From positions 1,852,725-1,871,681 of the forward strand of contig FN649750.1 of NCBI GenBank assembly GCA_000310025.1: a stretch of 18,957 nt of DNA. The letters are read 5' to 3'. Positions within the stretch are counted from its first letter, which is position 1; each line of letters opens with the position of its first letter. Positions 8,747 through 16,000 of this stretch are shown piece by piece. Source of the stretch: Ectocarpus siliculosus (taxonomy: Eukaryota; Sar; Phaeophyceae; Ectocarpales; Ectocarpaceae). The notes under the pieces were generated by a model. It did no database searches. It was not told the DNA's origin and was given only the letters and a program-made list of their open reading frames with translations. A program made the position numbers and the translations under genes.

Positions 8747-9615
8747 GTCTAGTACACTCTGCTTACGTTTTAGTGTGTGGGTGCCATGGAAGCTTTTTCC
8801 TACGAGTGCATGGACGAGCCCCGGCTGCCGCAGACTCCAAAAAAGGAATCAAAGGTGGAGGAGTGCAACGAAATCTCAGGAAGGAGCCATGCTGCAGATG
8901 CTGTGCTCCCCTACGGTGAGCTAGCAAACGTGCTTGGTTGCTCTACCTGCCGGCTCTCTGTTGTACGGACGGTTGCGACCCGTGAGATACGGCGGAGATG
9001 CCTGTACACACGGCGGCTATATCCCAGACAAAGACCCGCAAATTAGCATGGTAATTCCCGCCACGACTGGCGGACGGGAAGATAGAGGGAGGGGGAAGGC
9101 TCAACACTCATGACGACGCCAGCCAATTGGTCGCACGCAGGCGCGAGCCAAACCCGCTGCTGGGCAGAGCAGGAGGAGATTAGCCAAAGCAACAAAAGAA
9201 CTATTTGTCTTCGATCCGTCCTAATTCGCCGCTCTTTGAAAACAAGTAAAAAAAACTCATGGCGAAGAGAAAACAAGACAACGGATTCAGCGCACCAACC
9301 GTGTGTTGCTGTTCTCCACACGCGCGCGCGTACACGCACACACACCTTGGAACCGAGCTCTCCTTCCGGGACGATGCACATCTGCGCCGTCTGCCTCGAG
9401 CCTTCCGCTGATAGCAGAGCAACCATCCGCCTGCCCTGCACTCCGCTCTCCTGCTGCTGCCCTGTGGGCTGCTGAACCGGTCCAAGCGGCGTTCTTTTTT
9501 TGAATCGGATATCAACGGGTGGTGCACACACCGCGCCAAGCTGCAAGCAGCAGAACCAACGGGAGGATAACACCTGCGCGAGGAGATCAGTTGCTTCCTG
9601 CTGTCCTACGGCTTC
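8747..9615. other. No gene recognised
   Basis: A plus-strand open stretch at 8777-9046, with an ATG in a reasonable context at 8786 (MEAFSYECMDEPRLPQTPKK), could be a small exon but matches nothing I recognise. A minus-strand open stretch at 9043-9573 is equally anonymous. A CG/CA run lies at about 9318-9345. Confidence 0.2.

Positions 9616-9663
<48 letters not shown>
9616..9663. repeat. (TC)n microsatellite
   Basis: About 24 uninterrupted TC dinucleotides. Confidence 0.98.
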
Positions 9664-9668
<5 letters not shown>

Positions 9669-9669
9669 A

Positions 9670-11260
9670 GCAGCAGCTGGTATCGTGATATCGTGATCAA
9701 TGCCGTCCCGCCAGTCCGTGAATCGTCAGACGGGGGGGTTTGCAGATCAATCTGCGGCGCAATTACCAGCTGACGTCCCCCCATAGTTCGAAATTGTCGA
9801 AATAGCACAATTGCACATCTACCATCTACCTGTGGATCTCACTTTTACCTGGCATACGAAGGGCTCAGTGTGGCAGAGGCTGGGAGCAGGACGTTCTCGA
9901 GCGAAGCTTTCCCCCGCTCTCCTTTGCTTCGCCATTCACGTGCCTGAAGACCAGGGAGCTGCGAGGTGAGAGAAGAGGTGTGATTTGTCGAAACCTTTGT
10001 CTGGATCGTCGTGGGAAAATTCAAAATGCAGCAGCTCACGTTCTAGTAATGGTGGTTGCTCCTCTCAGCTCGGCACCATCAATGCCTCTCCTAACTCAAA
10101 GATGCGCCTTTCTCCGTTCAAAGGCAAAGAGTAGTTCCCATGCAATTCTCGCGCGCTTGCTCTTTACGTTGTTGTGTCTCCCGTGTATGTATAGATGCAA
10201 GAGCTCGTGTGTGTGTTTTGTGTTCCATCACGGCCAAAATTTTGAAAATCCACGAAATACCCAACGCTTGCCGGCGTCGCATGTTGCGTGTCTCCTTTCG
10301 CGAGCCACCAACGGACCAAGCAGTAGAACACCAGCATCTCAAAGCAACCAGCTACTGCAGGGGAATAGCACGCCAGTTTTACTCTAGGCATAGCTGCAGC
10401 AGTAGCTGCATGTCGCTGATCGTTTGTAAAATCGTGAGCCAGCCAGCCCCAACCGACATTTTTAAAAACGCCAGCTCCCGAGAAAGCGGCATGAACCGGC
10501 CACACAAAGCACGGCGGTTTTGTATCAAAAGCACCCCACGCAGGCATCCCTCATCCCACTGGCTCGTGGGACACCAAGAGCTTCCTACGCAACAGCAGTA
10601 CGTGCACGACACAATACAACGCATATACAACACACGCTCAGGACATGATGTCATGGATTTGAGTGTCCACGCGCTGGTTGCGGCGCCCCCAATTCAAATT
10701 GAATTTTCATGGGCTCGGGGCGTTGTATTGCACAATTCCCTGTTTGGGCAGAATCAGACCGTATAATTGGCCTTCCGTTGCCGCCAACTGCAGCAGTGCT
10801 CGTTGTTGCAACCCCGCCTACAGGCTCAGGAGCAACAGGGTCTAGTGTGCGTGCCACCCTGGAGGAATAAACTACAGTATCGGACGGACACAACACATAT
10901 GCCTATTTAGCAAGGCAGAGAGTAGTGGAGCAGGCTCATCATGTTGGGCTGGCTCTCCCTTGCGTTGTACGCATGTCGTGCGGAGTTATGCATTGTATAT
11001 TGTAGATCCGTGCGTATTGGCATCAAGTCTTGAACTTTTTGACACGGTGGTTACACAACATCAGCAGCGACACAGACAAACGGTGTTGACACACAGGCAC
11101 ATGCTTTATTTTTCTATCGTCGTCCCTACTGAACAAAAATCACTCTCGCGGTTGTTGTTACCTTCCATACTGCTGTCGCCCGTCAAAGCTAAGCTTCCAA
11201 GCGAAAAGGTGCTCGCAGGCCTATTTTTTCCTCTGGCCTCTAGATATTGTGGCGTGTCTT
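9670..11260. other. No gene recognised; intergenic
   Basis: Both strands lack a translation with family motifs. The longest plus-strand open stretch (10140-10766) is Cys/Arg/Ser-rich without structure and resembles chance coding. A near-palindrome CAATTCAAATTGAATTTT occurs at about 10690. The right part is the probable upstream region of the Kelch gene. Confidence 0.3.
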
Positions 11261-11263
11261 GCA

Positions 11264-11460
11264 CTCCCTGTGTAGTAGACCTTGCAGCAACGCGAATAAT
11301 GCGGAGAAGATAAAGACAGCGCACACGCTTGCTGCCAACGCTCCCTTTTCCCTCCCTCCCTGTGTGGAAGACCTTGCAGCACCTCGTACGTACGTATGCC
11401 GAGAAAGAAAAACCCATCGCGCACGCTGCCTTTCCCTTCCCTCCCTGGTACCACCCACAG
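11264..11460. repeat. About 90-bp tandem repeat upstream of the Kelch gene
   Basis: CTCCCTGTGTAGTAGACCTT at 11264 and CTCCCTGTGTGGAAGACCTT at 11356 are two units, each continuing GCAGCA and a GCGCACGC-like stretch. A third partial unit starts CTCCCTGG at 11441. Each unit carries an acceptor-like pyrimidine tract plus CAG, so a 5' UTR intron ending at about 11460 (CCACCCACAG) is possible. Confidence 0.8.
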
Positions 11461-11505
11461 GAGCGAGCGCTTTAAGCTGTCTTCAGGCCGATCCCGACAC
11501 GCAGG

Positions 11506-11773
11506 ATGGTTTCTGGCGTAACGCAGCAGCACCGGGGCGGCGGCGGCGGAGGCGGCGGAGGCAGCTCCATCGCCGCCGTCGATGGCAGCGGTGGAGGACC
11601 CAGCATTCGCTTCGAGGGCATCACCCTGGAGCTGTCGTCGTTCTCCGGCTGCCAGTTCGACTTCGGGAAGAGCGGGAACCTTGTCCTTAGCTTTAACGGT
11701 TACACCGGAACCGTGTCCCTCCAGAGCTCTTTGTCGTCTTCTGGGTCTTCCACGCCCAAGATTCGGGGCGAGG
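11506..11773 (+). CDS. Probable first coding exon of the Kelch gene
   Basis: It starts MVSGVTQQHR, runs into nine glycines, then GPSIRFEGITLELSSFSGCQ and FDFGKSGNLVLSFNGYTG. GC-rich and codon-like, unlike the flanks. The donor GTGAGA at 11774 leaves phase 1, which fits an acceptor at 12692 or 12695. If unspliced it would be a separate 117-codon ORF ending at 11859. No known domain is recognised. Confidence 0.55.
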
Positions 11774-12979
11774 GTGAGAGCGAGCGGCGTGGGATAACCG
11801 AAGTGGTCTCTTCCCGTTTCGTCCACCGTGAAGTGGAAACGGACTTTGCTGCTTGTTGATGTTGTTGTTGCTGTTGTTGACTTAACCCTCAGAAAGCCGT
11901 GCCGGCCTCAGCTCAGTACCTTTTACACTCGTACCGGTTCAACTGACGTTGTCACCTTCGGTGGTCACAGGCCAATCCCCCGCCCCCAAGAGCGCATACA
12001 CTTCTGTAAAACCACAGCGTAACGGGCGTGAAACAGATACTGTGACGGTAGCTTGGCCTACGGGCAGTTTGTGTCCCAACCTTATCTTGTTTCAGGGATA
12101 CGCGTGGGAGTTTTTTTTTTCTGTGGCAACCAACGAGCGGGCAGAGGATTTCCATGCACGCACCCGCATTGCGACGACCTGGGTTTTGATTGGTCGGGGA
12201 GTAGACACGGGGCTCATCCTGCGCGCACGAAAACGTTTCGATTTTGGTCGGACGCACGGCTTAGATACGAGAACTGCTGTCGAGAACACGCCACCATTCT
12301 AGCGATCTACGGACAGCTGCCGCCGCCGTTACCACCGCCGCGTGCCGCATGACTATATCGCTCGTGCAGGCGCACGAGGAGCTAGAGGGTTTCAATTCCT
12401 CCGAGTTGAAAAGAATTCCCCTCTAGAGGTCGTACCCGCTCGCAACAACAAGCCAATCAACCCCTCATGTTTCCCTCCTCGTCTTCGCGTGCCACGATAC
12501 TTTCCACCGCCACCGCCGCGTGCGGCATAACACGTGCAAGCGCACGAAAACCTACACAAACACCGCACGCAACGAACAACCAATCATCCCTCATACGTTT
12601 CCCTTCCCCCTCTTTTGCGCGTGCCACGATACTTTCCCTGGCTCCTCGACCCACCTCCGCCTCCGCCGCCGCCTCCGCCGCCGCCGCTGCAGCAGACAGC
12701 TACGCCCTCCCGCTGTGCTCCACGAGCAGCGAGGCCGGCTCCCTCGGAGTCCTAGAGGGCGCCGAGGCCGTTGCGATGGACCAGAGCGACTACGACATGG
12801 CCCTGTCCCAGCTCGAGCACGGGGACTCGCCCAAGTCATCCTTCTCGGCAACGGCGGCGGGGGCGGCGTCCACGTCTCCGACCACCGCCATGTTCAGCAG
12901 CCCTTCGGCGATGCGGCAAGCCTGCGAGGGTGCGCAAAACCCCGGCGGCGCCGCAGCAGCAGGCGGTGGTAGCGCAAGG

Positions 12980-13020
<41 letters not shown>

Positions 13021-16000
13021 CGCGCCGTCCCACGTTTCCCCGTCCAGCTCGATGAAGGGCGGCGGCAATGCCTCCGTCATCGGTCGGCAGGCCGCCAGCC
13101 CGTCTGCTGGAGTCGGTCCCCGCAACAAGCGGTCCTCGCCGTCGTCATCAGGCGGAGCAGCGGCGGCGGCAGGTACCGCTCCTCCTGCTGTTTCCCCGGA
13201 CGCTCAGGGCCCGTCCACGGCTGCGACGACGACTGGCAAGCCGAAGGGTAAGCGCGCGCGGAGGGCGAGGGGAGAGGAGAGCACCAACGCTTCCGGCGCC
13301 GCCGTCGCCGCCGCTAGTAGAAGTACCAAGACGAACGCCGCCCGGGCTAAGGACAAGACGAAGAGAGCTGCCGTCGTGGCTTCGACGAAGACGGCAAGGG
13401 CGAAGCGGCAGCAGCAGAGGAAGGAAGAAGACTCTTCGCCGAACAAGGAGAACCGTCCGGCAACCAAAAGCTCCGGCGGCGGCGGCGGCGGGACTATCGT
13501 TGAGGCCATGGACGAAGGAGAAGAAGACGGCGACGACGCGCATGTACAGACCCACGTCAGCGATGACGGAAGCAGCGCATCCGGGGAGGAGGAGGAGGTG
13601 GAAGAGGAGGAGGAGGGAGGGGCGGCGTCCCCGTCTTCTTCCGCGGCCGCGGCGTGGATCGCCATCTCTTCCTCTGGCGCCGCCGCTGCCTCGCCGCCGG
13701 CTAGCCCGGGCCCGCTCAGCCGGTCAGCCAGGGCGCAGGTGTGCAAAGTTAACTTTTGCGTTGGATACCACCCCGCACATTCGATTCAAGTTCATCGTAT
13801 TTTTCGTCCTGCAAGAATCGGCTACTTGGGTATCTATTTATGGCAAGCAAAGACGGTGAAAGTATCACAAACCAAACGACGACCCAGTTCTTTGTTTGTT
13901 TGTTTTTGTTTGTTTTATCAATGTCCCGACCTACAACGTGTTGACTACTTACCATGGGCATGTATGTCATGATAACAAATAAAACGGCCAAAATATCACC
14001 CACCAAATGATGACCCAATCTACGTGGGTTGTTTATCACATTTCCTGACCACTATTTAGTCACCATGGGCATGCATTTTGTCACAAGAAAAAAATAAAAT
14101 AAATACCACACCCCAATAAGCTTCTCCCCGACCGCTACTCCTGTGGTCAGATCGTGGCAGGCGTCGGCGTGGGGGCCAGGAGCGGGGACGGGGGCGTGGG
14201 TCCCATGGGGAGGTGGGGCCACACGGCGACGATGATCTCGGAGTCGACCATGATGGTGCTCGGGGGCCAGGCGGACGATGATGCCCACCAGGCTACGCTC
14301 GGCGACCTCTACAAGTTTGACTTCGGTGGGTGGTGGTGCTGGTTTTATGGGGTCCTTGGTTGTTCGGTGTGGTGGTGGTGGTGGTGGGTGGTGTTGGTGT
14401 TGGTGGTGTTCTTGTTGCTGTTGTTGCATTTTTGATGTTGTTGTTGTCGTAGTTGTTGTTGTCGTTGATGGTGGTGGTGGTGGTGGTGGTGTTCTTGTTG
14501 CTGTTGCTGGATTTGTTGATGTTGTTGTTGTCGTAGTTGTTGTTGTCGTTGATGGTGGTGGTGGTGGTGGGTGGTGGTGGTGGTGGTGGTCTTGTTGCTG
14601 TTGTTGGATTTTGTTTGATGTTGTTGTTGTCGTACTTGTTGTTGTCGTTGATGGTGGTGGTGGTGGTGGTAGTGGTGGTGGAGGGAGGGAAGAGCGTTTG
14701 TTGGGGCATGCCGATTGTTGGAAGGCTATTTTTCCACCCGTTTGTACTTGTCACACAAGAAGGCGACACTTAGCTCATTTGTTTGCTTGTCCCACAAGAA
14801 GATCTTATCATATCTCGTTTGTATGCTTGTCACGCAAGAGAAGGCATTTTCTTAACTCATTGCCACACAGGAGTAGGCCTTGTCATAGCTCTTTGTCACA
14901 CAGGAGAAGGCCTTGTCTTAACTCATTGTCACACAGGAGAAGGCCTTATCTTAACTCATTGTCACACAGGAGAAGGCCTTGTCTTAACTCATTGTCACAC
15001 AGGAAGAAGGCCTTATCTTAACTCATTGCCACACAGGAGTAGGCCTTGTCATAGCTCTTTGTCACACAGGAGAAGGCCTTGTCTTAACTCATTGTCACAC
15101 AGGAGAAGGCCTTATCTTAACTCATTGTCACACAGGAGAAGGCCTTGTCTTAACTCATTGTCACACAGGAAGAAGGCCTTATCTTAACTCATTGTCACAC
15201 AGGAGAAGGCCTTGTCTTAACTCATTGTCACACAGGAGAAGGCCTTGTCTTAACTCATTGTCACACAGGAGAAGGCCTTGTCTTAACTCATTGTCACACA
15301 GGAAGAAGGCCTTATCTTAACTCATTGCCACACAGGAGTAGGCCTTGTCATAGCTCTTTGTCACACAGGAGAAGGCCTTGTCTTAACTCATTGTCACACA
15401 GGAGAAGGCCTTATCTTAACTCATTGTCACACAGGAGAAGGCCTTGTCTTAACTCATTGTCACACAGGAAGAAGGCCTTATCTTAACTCATTGTCACACA
15501 GGAGAAGGCCTTATCTTGACTCGTTTTTTGTGACTCCTGTTGCTGCGCGATATTCTATTAGCGACCGAGTCGTGGAGCCGGCCCGTGAACTGCGACAGCA
15601 TCCCCCGCGCGTGGCACTCTGCGTCGTTCATCAAGGACAAGAACCTGCTCGTCATCTTTGGCGGGGAGAGGACGGTGGACGGCTGCCCCGAGTGCCTGGA
15701 CGATATCATGGTGCTTGATACCGGTGCGGTGGCTATGTTGATGTTGTTTGTTGGTGGTGGTGGTGGTGGTCGTTGTTGTGTGTTGTTGTTGTTGTTGTTG
15801 TTGTTGTTGTGTGTTGTTGTGTGTTTTGTGTTGTTGATGTTGTTGTTGTTGTTGTTGTTGTTGTGTATTGTTGTTGTTATTGGCACTGTTGTGTGATGGT
15901 GGTGGTCGTGATTGGCGTAGTTGCTGTTGATGGCGTTGTCATTGATGTTGGATGCCAGAGTTCATGAACGATGGTGATCGACACCGTTGAGAGCTTTTGT

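Noticed and set aside
10688-10708. Near-palindrome CAATTCAAATTGAATTTT as a regulatory site
   Set aside because: Imperfect, single-copy and far from any confirmed transcript start; likely chance in AT-rich sequence.
10140-10766. 208-codon plus-strand open frame in the intergenic region
   Set aside because: Composition and lack of motifs do not separate it from chance, and no flanking splice or start context supports it.
11221-11826. 201-codon minus-strand open frame
   Set aside because: Antisense shadow of the GC-rich Kelch exon 1, with no family motif of its own.
12790-13746. Several long frames on both strands across Kelch exon 2
   Set aside because: High-GC shadows of the true frame; they read as poly-Arg, poly-Cys or poly-Leu from CAG and GCC repeats.
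14278-15021. Long plus-strand open frame over the triplet and minisatellite arrays
   Set aside because: It exists only because the repeat units are near multiples of three; the Kelch exon uses another frame and ends at 14325.
14862-15525. Regular about 33-bp repeats resembling a CRISPR array
   Set aside because: The units are directly adjacent with no unique spacers, and the setting is a eukaryotic intron. It is a minisatellite.
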